From: Edaphobacter lichenicola
Lineage (GTDB): Bacteria > Acidobacteriota > Terriglobia > Terriglobales > Acidobacteriaceae
NCBI RefSeq assembly: GCF_025264645.1
Contig: NZ_CP073696.1
Location: forward strand, 1,674,001-1,738,000
DNA: 64,000 bases
Direction of reading: 5' to 3'
The position numbers were made by a program, and so were the translations under genes. Under the pieces are notes generated by a model. That model was not told the DNA's origin. It did not search any database and was given only the letters and a program-made list of their open reading frames with translations. Of the stretch, positions 44,989 to 52,763 are shown in pieces (position 1 is the stretch's first letter; every line of letters begins with the position of its first letter).

Positions 44989-46434
44989 ATGGAATTGACC
45001 CCGACTGAGATGACAGAGACAAATGAGACTGCGGACCTGCAGACAGAAGTAGCGAATACCCAAGAGCATGAGCATCATGACCATGACCACACGCATGAGC
45101 ACGATCATGAGCACACGCATCAGCACGCCCCCGCGCTGAACCCCGAACTGACCCGAGAGATCGAAGTCGAGGCTGGTGCGGATGAGGTGTCGAAGAGCTT
45201 CAAGACAGTGGTGAAGCGTTATCAGAAGCTGGCACGAATCCCCGGCTTCCGCGCCGGCAAGGTGCCAGAGTCACTGGTCCGATCGAAGTTCGCGAAGGAA
45301 GTTCGGCAGGAGGTTCTGGAGAGCCTGGTGTCGGCGCGCTTTCGCCAGGCGATCGATGAGCAAAAACTGCGCCCGGTCTCGGAGCCACAGCTGCTCGATC
45401 TTCAACTCTTTGATGGCCAGCCGTTGAAGTTCAAGGCGGCCTTTGAGGTTGCACCCGAGATCAACGTTGCAGGATACGACAGCGTCTCCGTTACGAAGCC
45501 CGATGCTGCACTAACCGACGAAGAGTACGACGCAGAGCTTGCCCGTGTGCTCGACAGCCATGCCACGATTGAGTCTGTCGAAGAAGACCGTCCACTGGTA
45601 GATGGCGACTGGGCTGAGATTCAGTTCCGTGGCGAAGTAAAGGATCTCGCGCAGACGGTGACCGAGGATGGAGTGCAGAGCGCTTCACCCAGCGAACCGA
45701 TCACAGGCGAGGATGTGTTGATCGAGATCGGCGGGAAGAATACTCTCGCTGCCTTCAACGAAGCCCTGCGAGGAGCAAAGGCGGGGCAGGAGCTGAAGTT
45801 CGAGGTGGACTATCCTGCGGACTTCGGCGAGCGTCGCCTGGCAGGCCAGACCGTGAGCTACGACGTGACCGTGAAGGGCATCAAGCATAAGAGCTTCCCG
45901 GAGCGCGATACAGAGTTCGCCAAACAGCTCGGCAACTACGAGAGCTGGGACGAGTTCGAGACCAAGCTGCGTGAGCATGCGTCGGATCGCAAGAAGGCTG
46001 CTCTCGAGAGTGCTGCGAAGGACAAGATGCTCGGCGAGTTCATCGAGAAGTTCCAGTTCCCTGTTCCTGAGGCGTTCGTGCAACAGCAGATTGAGGCGCG
46101 ACTGGATCGCGGACTTCGTGCGCTGGCACAGCAGGGCATGAAGGTTGAGGACATGCGCAAGCTGGACTTCCAGCAGTTGCGTGCCTCACAGCGCGACCTG
46201 GCAGTGAACGAGGTGAAGGTCTCGATGATCCTCGATCGCATCGCCGAGGTGGAGGGTGTCACGTTGAGCGAAGAGGATCTGGAGCGCGAACTTCTGATGC
46301 TCTCGATTCAGTCGCGTGAGCCACTGGAAACGCTTCGTGAAAGACTGTCGAATGATGGCGGGCTGGACCGGATTCGCGAGCAGATGCGGCGCGAGAAGAC
46401 TGGAAGCGTGCTCTACGAGAAGCTGGCTTCGTAG
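44989..46434 (+). CDS. tig: Trigger factor with His-rich N-terminal extension
   Basis: A 481-residue ribosome-bound chaperone and peptidyl-prolyl isomerase. Residues about 50-160 are the ribosome-binding domain with GFRAGKVP (the GFRxGxxP ribosome-docking loop), 175-270 the FKBP-like domain, and 280-480 the helical chaperone domain. Unusually, residues about 25-47 are a run of His, Glu and Asp (EHEHHDHDHTHEHDHEHTHQH), a metal-binding-like extension before the conserved start. It leads the tig-clpP-clpX cluster, a common arrangement. ATG 44989 with GGAAGG upstream is chosen; the frame remains open upstream. Confidence 0.95.
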   Translation: MELTPTEMTETNETADLQTEVANTQEHEHHDHDHTHEHDHEHTHQHAPALNPELTREIEVEAGADEVSKSFKTVVKRYQKLARIPGFRAGKVPESLVRSKFAKEVRQEVLESLVSARFRQAIDEQKLRPVSEPQLLDLQLFDGQPLKFKAAFEVAPEINVAGYDSVSVTKPDAALTDEEYDAELARVLDSHATIESVEEDRPLVDGDWAEIQFRGEVKDLAQTVTEDGVQSASPSEPITGEDVLIEIGGKNTLAAFNEALRGAKAGQELKFEVDYPADFGERRLAGQTVSYDVTVKGIKHKSFPERDTEFAKQLGNYESWDEFETKLREHASDRKKAALESAAKDKMLGEFIEKFQFPVPEAFVQQQIEARLDRGLRALAQQGMKVEDMRKLDFQQLRASQRDLAVNEVKVSMILDRIAEVEGVTLSEEDLERELLMLSIQSREPLETLRERLSNDGGLDRIREQMRREKTGSVLYEKLAS

Positions 46435-46478
46435 AGTGAAGTTGTCGGATTGCTAACGGACAAAAGAAAGAGAGTGTT

Positions 46479-47069
46479 ATGGGACTAGTACCGATGGTGA
46501 TCGAGCAGACGAGCCGGGGCGAACGCGCCTACGACATCTACAGCCGTCTGCTGCGGGACAACATCATTTTTCTGGGCACACCGATCGATGACAACATCGC
46601 CAATGTAATCATTGCGCAGATGCTGTTTCTGAGCGGCGAGGACCCGGAGAAGGACATTCAGCTCTACATCAACTCGCCGGGTGGCTCGATCACAGCCGGT
46701 CTGGCGATCTACGACACGATGCAGTACATCAAGAACGATGTGGTGACGTTCTGCATCGGACAAGCCGCCAGCATGGGAGCGTTCCTGTTGATGGCGGGTA
46801 AGAAGGGCAAGCGTTTTGCCCTGCCGAACTCGCGCATCCTGATCCATCAGCCGTCGATGGGCGGGTTGAGCGGACAGGCGACCGATATCGACATCCACGC
46901 GCGCGAAATTTTGCGCATTCGCGAGATCACGAACAAGCTGATGAGCGCCAGCACGGGCCAGACGCTGGAACGGATCGAGCGGGACGTAGAGCGCGACTTC
47001 ATCATGACAGCCGCGCAGTCGAAGGAATATGGCATTATCGACGACATCATCGATCGGCCTCGCACGTAA
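46479..47069 (+). CDS. clpP: ATP-dependent Clp protease proteolytic subunit ClpP
   Basis: A 196-residue serine protease forming the Clp barrel. Catalytic Ser is in [11 protein letters not shown], His in [10 protein letters not shown], Asp in [10 protein letters not shown]-type C-terminal segment (DVERDF). Start ATG 46479 follows AAAGAGAG. It follows tig by 44 bp and is followed by a terminator, so clpX is transcribed separately or by read-through. Confidence 0.97.
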   Translation: MGLVPMVIEQTSRGERAYDIYSRLLRDNIIFLGTPIDDNIANVIIAQMLFLSGEDPEKDIQLYINSPGGSITAGLAIYDTMQYIKNDVVTFCIGQAASMGAFLLMAGKKGKRFALPNSRILIHQPSMGGLSGQATDIDIHAREILRIREITNKLMSASTGQTLERIERDVERDFIMTAAQSKEYGIIDDIIDRPRT

Positions 47070-47088
47070 TTGATTCAGGATGTGTACG

Positions 47089-47120
47089 AAGAAGCCCGGG
47101 CCGTCTGGTTCGGGCTTCTT
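47089..47120 (+). terminator. clpP terminator
   Basis: Stem AAGAAGCCCG/CGGGCTTCTT with a 12-base loop, followed by GTTTGTT. Confidence 0.8.
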
Positions 47121-47275
47121 GTTTGTTCCCGTTGCAACCCTGGTTCGTTATATGCACGTATATGACCAATTCGAGGTACGTGGTTGGCGCCTCCCGTCAT
47201 GCTTTACGACATGAACGGGTGTAAACTTATAAGAAGACCTTGCAAGCGTGGAACGGGTCAGGAGAAGTCGCATCT

Positions 47276-48562
47276 ATGAAAACGTCACGGGGCTCAGACG
47301 AATCTCTTCGTTGTTCCTTCTGCCATAAATCGCAGGATGCTGTTGCCAAGCTGATCTCATCGCCGTCGGACTATCCACGCGCCTACATCTGCGATGAGTG
47401 CGTAGCAGTGTGCAATTCGATTCTGGAAGACGACCGTACCGAGACCCAGCCTGGTGCAGCACCGGCCCACCTGCCCAAGCCGCAGGAAGTAAAAGCCTTT
47501 CTCGATGAATACGTCATCGGCCAGGATCAGACCAAAAAGAAGCTCGCCGTTGCGGTCTACAACCACTACAAGCGCATTCAGATGAACAAGACGCGCGGCA
47601 ACGATGTGGAACTTGCGAAGTCGAACATCCTGTTGGTAGGCCCGACCGGTTCGGGTAAAACGTTGCTCGCGCAGACGATGGCGAAGATGCTCGACGTGCC
47701 GTTTGCCATTGTGGATGCGACCACCCTGACAGAAGCCGGCTACGTCGGCGAAGACGTCGAGAACATTATCCTTAAGCTCCTGCAGGCCGCTGACGGCGAC
47801 GTACAGCGCGCTCAGAGCGGAATCATCTACATCGACGAGATCGACAAAATTGGCCGTAAGGACGAGAACCCTTCGATCACCCGCGATGTCTCGGGTGAGG
47901 GCGTGCAGCAGGCGCTGTTGAAGTTGCTGGAGGGCACAGTCGCTAACGTTCCGCCACAAGGTGGCAGAAAGCATCCGCATCAGGAATTTACTGCCGTTGA
48001 TACGACGAACATTCTTTTCATCTGCGGCGGCGCATTTGTCGGCCTCGAAAAGGTGATCGGACGACGAATCGGCAAGAAGGCACTTGGATTCAAAGCCATC
48101 GCCGATCCCGATGCGAAGGACGGCGATGTAACGCCGATCCGCGCACAACGCGACGCGGAGCTGCTGCGTCAGGCCGAGCCTCAGGACCTGCTGAAGTACG
48201 GGTTGATCCCTGAGTTCGTAGGCCGTCTGCCGGTGCTCGGCATCCTCGATGAGCTGGATGAGGCCGCTCTGATTGAGATCCTTACCAAGCCGCGCAACGC
48301 GATCCTCAAGCAGTACACCAAGCTCTTCGACTACGAAGGCGTGAAGGTGACCTTCGCCGACGAGGCCGCTCGTGAGATTGCTCGCGAGGCGCTCCAACGT
48401 AAGGTCGGCGCACGCGGCCTTCGTATGATTCTCGAAGAGTTGATGCTGGATCTGATGTACTACGTTCCCGGCAACAAGAAGGTCAAGGAGCTCTTGATCA
48501 CGGCTGAGATGGTCAAGAAGCACAGCCTGACGCTGCCAATGCTGCTCGAAAAAGCCGGCTAG
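47276..48562 (+). CDS. clpX: ATP-dependent Clp protease ATPase subunit ClpX
   Basis: A 428-residue hexameric unfoldase. The N-terminal zinc domain (CSFCHKSQ ... CDECVAVC) has the four cysteines; Walker [11 protein letters not shown], Walker [11 protein letters not shown], then the pore-loop region ([12 protein letters not shown]) and [12 protein letters not shown] sensor stretch. It selects substrates for ClpP. ATG 47276 has GGAG upstream; a frame extension to 47240 is not needed. Strong hairpins flank it. Confidence 0.97.
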   Translation: MKTSRGSDESLRCSFCHKSQDAVAKLISSPSDYPRAYICDECVAVCNSILEDDRTETQPGAAPAHLPKPQEVKAFLDEYVIGQDQTKKKLAVAVYNHYKRIQMNKTRGNDVELAKSNILLVGPTGSGKTLLAQTMAKMLDVPFAIVDATTLTEAGYVGEDVENIILKLLQAADGDVQRAQSGIIYIDEIDKIGRKDENPSITRDVSGEGVQQALLKLLEGTVANVPPQGGRKHPHQEFTAVDTTNILFICGGAFVGLEKVIGRRIGKKALGFKAIADPDAKDGDVTPIRAQRDAELLRQAEPQDLLKYGLIPEFVGRLPVLGILDELDEAALIEILTKPRNAILKQYTKLFDYEGVKVTFADEAAREIAREALQRKVGARGLRMILEELMLDLMYYVPGNKKVKELLITAEMVKKHSLTLPMLLEKAG

Positions 48563-48587
48563 CGAAAGGCAAAGCAATTCAAACTAC

Positions 48588-48619
48588 GGAGCACCTCAAT
48601 CGGTGCTCCTTAGTTTTTT
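48588..48619 (+). terminator. clpX terminator
   Basis: Stem GGAGCACC/GGTGCTCC, six-base loop, followed by TTAGTTTTTT: a textbook rho-independent terminator. Confidence 0.9.
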
Positions 48620-48708
48620 GCACCTCGCACGCAAACTGTTACCCTACACAAAATTTCAAACTTTAGTTTTGACGCTGTCGGCGCCCGTTGCTACCCTCAT
48701 CACCACGG

Positions 48709-49926
48709 ATGGCGCCGACTCCCAACTCGCTCGCAACCACCTGCTGCATCATCGGCGGAGGCCCTGCCGGCATCATGCTCGGCTTTCTTCTGGCTCGCGC
48801 CGGTGTAAAGGTCACAGTCCTCGAAAAGCATAAGGACTTCTTTCGCGACTTCCGCGGCGACACGATCCACCCCTCCACCCTCGAGCTTCTCTACGAACTC
48901 GGTCTCCTCGAAAAGTTTTTGAAAATCCCTCACTCCCAGGTCGCAGCGCTCTCGGCAACCATCGGCGGTGAACGGTTTCCCATCGCCGACTTCTCCCACG
49001 TCCCCACTCACTGCAAGTTCATCGCCCTTATGCCGCAGTGGGACTTCCTCAACTTCCTCGCCAGCGAAGCCACCCCTCTGCCCAGCTTTACCCTCCGCAT
49101 GGGCTGGGAGGCCACCGGCCTCATCCAGCAAAACGGCGTCACCACCGGCGTTCGCGCCAACACTCCCGACGGCCCTGTCGAAATTCCCGCCACACTGACA
49201 GTCGGCTGCGACGGCCGCCACGCCATCTCACGCGACGCCGGCCATCTTCCTCTCGAGAACCAGGGCGTCCCCGTCGACGTCCTCTGGCTGAAGCTAGCCC
49301 GCCAGCCCTCCGACCCCGAAAACGCGCTCGGCTACATCAACTATGGCCGCCTCATTATCCTTATTAACCGCAACGACTACTTCCAGGTCGGCTACATCAT
49401 CGCGAAAGATACCTTCCCGCAGATCCAACAAGCCGGCATCCCTGCCTTCCAGCAAAGCCTCGAACGTGTCGTTCCCTTCCTCGTCGGGCGCACCGGCGAG
49501 ATCGACTCATGGGACAAGGTAAAGCTCCTCACCATTCAGGTGAATCGCCTTCAAGAATGGTCCTCCCCTGGTCTTCTCTGCATCGGCGACGCAGCCCACG
49601 CCATGTCTCCCGTCGGAGGCATCGGCATCAACATCGCCATTCAGGACGCCGTAGCCACCGCCAACATTCTCACCGAAGCGTTGCTCTCGAACACACTCAC
49701 CCAGCATAATCTGGCGCAGGTCCAGCACTATCGCGAAAAAACAGTCCGCAACACCCAGCGCGTGCAGGTATTCGCCCACCGCATCCTCAACCGTGTCCTT
49801 CGCGAAACTGGCCCCATCAAGCCACCGCTGGCTCTTCGCATCCTCACCAGCATCCCCGGCTTCCAGAACATCCCTGCACGCTTCGTCGGCATCGGACTCC
49901 AGCCGCAGCACATCAAGAACTTCTAG
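48709..49926 (+). CDS. FAD-dependent monooxygenase (PHBH fold)
   Basis: A 405-residue flavoprotein: N-terminal GGGPAGIMLGFLLARAGVKVTVLEKHKDF (FAD ADP-binding), GCDGRHAISRDA (DG motif), and C-terminal GDAAHAMSPVGGIGINIAIQDA (GD motif binding the ribityl). This is the p-hydroxybenzoate hydroxylase fold, which hydroxylates aromatic rings or other substrates using NAD(P)H; the substrate is unknown. ATG 48709 was chosen; a TTG seven codons earlier is in frame, and neither has a clear ribosome-binding site. The gene is C-ending-codon rich, unlike those before 48.6 kb. Confidence 0.93.
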   Translation: MAPTPNSLATTCCIIGGGPAGIMLGFLLARAGVKVTVLEKHKDFFRDFRGDTIHPSTLELLYELGLLEKFLKIPHSQVAALSATIGGERFPIADFSHVPTHCKFIALMPQWDFLNFLASEATPLPSFTLRMGWEATGLIQQNGVTTGVRANTPDGPVEIPATLTVGCDGRHAISRDAGHLPLENQGVPVDVLWLKLARQPSDPENALGYINYGRLIILINRNDYFQVGYIIAKDTFPQIQQAGIPAFQQSLERVVPFLVGRTGEIDSWDKVKLLTIQVNRLQEWSSPGLLCIGDAAHAMSPVGGIGINIAIQDAVATANILTEALLSNTLTQHNLAQVQHYREKTVRNTQRVQVFAHRILNRVLRETGPIKPPLALRILTSIPGFQNIPARFVGIGLQPQHIKNF

Positions 49927-49929
49927 CCT

Positions 49930-50517
49930 CTACTCAAACTCGCGATTCCAGCTGGAGATCACACGCGTCTCCCGCTCCCATCCCATCACACTGACGCTCC
50001 CTGTTCCCAGCGCCAGCATGCTTCCACCGGTCGCAGGCAATCCGATCCATCGCGCCGCCAGAATCCGCAGAATATGCGCATGGGCAAACAACGCGACCTT
50101 ACCTCCAGCAGGAGTAGCCGCCAGCGCACGAGCGATCACTCCATCCGCACGTTCGCCCACATGCTCCACCGTCTCACCGCCAATAATCTCGTTCTTCCAC
50201 ACCGACCACCCCGGAATCTCCGCCTGAATCTCCTTGGTCGTCTTCCCCTCGTACACCCCGTAGTCCCACTCCTTCAGACCGTTCTCCACCACGGCCTGAT
50301 CGCCAAAGCCAGCAATCGCGCAAGTCTCCCGCGCACGCTGCATCGGGCTTTCAAACACCGCATCGAACTTCGTCCCCTTCAGATAGTCGCGCAACTCCTC
50401 CGCACGCTTGCGTCCATGATCGGTCAGAGGAATATCTGTCCGGCTGGTATGCGCTCCGCTTAAACTCCACTCCGTCTCTCCATGCCGCACCAGCCACAAC
50501 TCAGTTCCTACACTCAT
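49930..50517 (-). CDS. Histidine phosphatase family protein
   Basis: A 195-residue phosphoglycerate-mutase-like enzyme. LVRHGETEWS has the phosphorylated His; SPMQRARETC gives the phosphate-binding arginines; FAHAHILRILAARW supplies the second His. No substrate can be told; the family includes broad phosphatases and CobC. Convergent with the FAD gene, stops three bases apart. Confidence 0.92.
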   Translation of the reverse strand: MSVGTELWLVRHGETEWSLSGAHTSRTDIPLTDHGRKRAEELRDYLKGTKFDAVFESPMQRARETCAIAGFGDQAVVENGLKEWDYGVYEGKTTKEIQAEIPGWSVWKNEIIGGETVEHVGERADGVIARALAATPAGGKVALFAHAHILRILAARWIGLPATGGSMLALGTGSVSVMGWERETRVISSWNREFE

Positions 50518-50564
50518 CGCAACCTCCAGTTGCTCTCAAAAAGCTCTGCCACTTTGAATCAAAC

Positions 50565-50628
50565 GTCATCTCGACCGAAGCGACGGACAGTCTCACCGTC
50601 CGCCGCGAAGTGGAGAGATCCCCGCATT
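50565..50628. repeat. REP-like intergenic repeat
   Basis: The segment starts GTCATCTCGACCGAAGCG, contains a CGGAC/GTCCG hairpin and ends GAAGTGGAGAGATCCCCGCATTT. Such GTCAT...CGAAG...GATC inverted pieces resemble the GTCATCCCCGAAGGGGATCTGC units near 61310 and 61455. It lies in the uvrB leader. Confidence 0.5.
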
Positions 50629-50692
50629 TCGCCTTTGTTGCTGCTCTTCTCACTCTTCGCAACCAACGCTCTCAATAAACTATCCTATAGAG

Positions 50693-52681
50693 ATGGACTT
50701 TCAGCTCTCGACCACCTACAAGCCCCAGGGCGACCAGCCCCGCGCCATCTCTGAGCTCGTCTCCGGCATTCACGCCGGAGAAAAAGATCAGGTCCTCCTC
50801 GGCGTCACCGGCTCCGGCAAAACCTTCACCATGGCGAAGGTCATCGAAGAGCTGCAACGGCCCGCACTCATCCTCGCGCACAACAAAACTCTCGCCGCCC
50901 AGCTCTACCACGAGTTCAAAACCTTCTTCCCCAACAACGCCGTCGAGTACTTCGTCTCCTACTACGACTACTACCAACCCGAAGCCTACATCCCCGCCGG
51001 CGATCTCTTCATTGAAAAGGAGTCAACCATCAATGAAGAGTTGGATAAACTTCGCCTCGCCGCAACGCGCAGCCTCTTCGAGCGCCGCGACGCCATCATC
51101 GTCTCTTCCGTCTCCTGCATCTACGGCCTCGGCTCGCCCGAAGCCTACTACGGCATGTTGATGATGCTCGAAAAAGGCCAGAAGATAAAGCGCGAAGACA
51201 TCACGCGCCGTCTCGTCGAGATACTCTACGACCGCAACGACGTAGACTTTCGCCGCGGCACCTTCCGCGTACGTGGCGACATCATTGAGGTCTACCCCAC
51301 CTATGACGAAAACGCCTATCGTATAGAGCTCTTCGGCGACGAAATCGATTCACTCTCGCAGATCGATCCACTCTTCGGCACCGTCAAGCAGAAGTACTCT
51401 CGCCTGCCCATCTATCCGAAGTCACACTACGTCGTACAGCCCGAACGCAAGACGACTGCCGTCAACTCCATCCTCGAAGAGATGGAGTGGTGGGAGAAAG
51501 AGCTGGAAAACCAAGGCCGCCTCGTCGAATCCCAGCGCATCCACCAGCGCACCCGCTTCGACCTCGAGATGATCAAATCCGTAGGCTTCTGCCACGGCAT
51601 CGAAAACTACTCGCGCCACTTCTCCGCTCGCCTCCCCGGCGAACCCCCACCCACGCTCCTCGACTACTTCCCGCAAGACTATCTCCTCTTCATCGACGAG
51701 TCCCACGTCACCGTCCCGCAACTCCACGGCATGTGGCACGGCGACCGCAGCCGCAAACAAAACCTCGTCGACTACGGCTTCCGCCTTCCCAGCGCGATGG
51801 ACAATCGCCCACTCCGCTTCGAGGAGTTCGAGTCCCGCACCGGCCAGATCATCTACGTCTCCGCCACCCCCGGCGCCTACGAACTAACAAAATCCGCAGG
51901 CGTAGTCGTCGAACAGATCATCCGCCCCACCGGCCTCATCGACCCCGTCGTCGAAATCCGCCCCATCAAAGGCCAGATCGACGACCTCCTCGCCGAGATC
52001 CGCGATCGCACCGCAAAAAACCAGCGCGTCCTCGTCACCACCCTCACCAAGCGCATGTCCGAAGACCTCGCCAGCTACTACACCGAAGTCGGCGTCCGCT
52101 GCCGCTACATGCACTCCGAGATCGAAACCCTCGAACGCATCAAGCTCCTCCGCGATCTCCGCAAAGGCGAGTACGACGTCCTCATCGGCATCAACCTCCT
52201 GCGCGAAGGACTCGATCTTCCGGAGGTCTCGTTGGTAGCAATTTTGGACGCCGACAAAGAAGGCTTCCTCCGCTCGCAAGGCTCTCTCATCCAGACCATC
52301 GGCCGTGCTGCCCGCCACGTCGAAGGCCGCGCCATCCTCTACGCCGACAAGATGACCGACTCCATGCAGCGCGCCATCAACGAGACCGACCGCCGCCGCG
52401 AAAAGCAAGTCGCCTACAACGAAGAAAACGGCATCACTCCCGCCAGCATCATCCGCCCAATAGAGATGGGCCTCGCCGGCATCCTCAAAGCCGACTACGC
52501 CGACCTCACCGACGAAGCCGAAGGCATGCCCGACTTCTCCACCCAGCAAGAACTAGACACCTACATCGGCAAACTAGAATCCGACATGCGCGAAGCCGCC
52601 AAAAAATTCGAATTCGAAAAAGCCGCCAAGCTCCGCGACACAGTAAAAGAACTCCGCACCAAAGAGTTTTTGTTCAGCTAA
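50693..52681 (+). CDS. uvrB: Excinuclease ABC subunit B
   Basis: A 662-residue helicase-like subunit of nucleotide excision repair. Walker [11 protein letters not shown], the beta-hairpin tyrosines in [12 protein letters not shown] that insert between DNA strands, DESHV-type motif II ([11 protein letters not shown]), and C-terminal UVR domain ([20 protein letters not shown]). Length is standard. No uvrA, uvrC or uvrD is in the window. The stop is followed by 82 bp, then the AT-richer NACHT gene. Confidence 0.98.
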   Translation: MDFQLSTTYKPQGDQPRAISELVSGIHAGEKDQVLLGVTGSGKTFTMAKVIEELQRPALILAHNKTLAAQLYHEFKTFFPNNAVEYFVSYYDYYQPEAYIPAGDLFIEKESTINEELDKLRLAATRSLFERRDAIIVSSVSCIYGLGSPEAYYGMLMMLEKGQKIKREDITRRLVEILYDRNDVDFRRGTFRVRGDIIEVYPTYDENAYRIELFGDEIDSLSQIDPLFGTVKQKYSRLPIYPKSHYVVQPERKTTAVNSILEEMEWWEKELENQGRLVESQRIHQRTRFDLEMIKSVGFCHGIENYSRHFSARLPGEPPPTLLDYFPQDYLLFIDESHVTVPQLHGMWHGDRSRKQNLVDYGFRLPSAMDNRPLRFEEFESRTGQIIYVSATPGAYELTKSAGVVVEQIIRPTGLIDPVVEIRPIKGQIDDLLAEIRDRTAKNQRVLVTTLTKRMSEDLASYYTEVGVRCRYMHSEIETLERIKLLRDLRKGEYDVLIGINLLREGLDLPEVSLVAILDADKEGFLRSQGSLIQTIGRAARHVEGRAILYADKMTDSMQRAINETDRRREKQVAYNEENGITPASIIRPIEMGLAGILKADYADLTDEAEGMPDFSTQQELDTYIGKLESDMREAAKKFEFEKAAKLRDTVKELRTKEFLFS

Positions 52682-52763
52682 AACGCACCAGCTATATGTA
52701 ACCTGCCGGATCAAATATTAATGCTCGTCGCTTATAAAATGCGACTCCTCTATACTCCGATGC

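Noticed and set aside
47140-47190. dif-like XerC/XerD site near the skew switch
   Set aside because: TTATATGCACGTATATGAC looks symmetric, but the XerC and XerD arm consensus is not met.
47357-48577. Long minus-strand open frame (406 codons) opposite clpX
   Set aside because: Shadow of clpX; no ribosome-binding site and no family features.
51487-52701. Open frame inside uvrB (404 codons, Arg/Pro/His-rich)
   Set aside because: Out-of-frame reading of C-rich uvrB codons; composition is that of a shadow.
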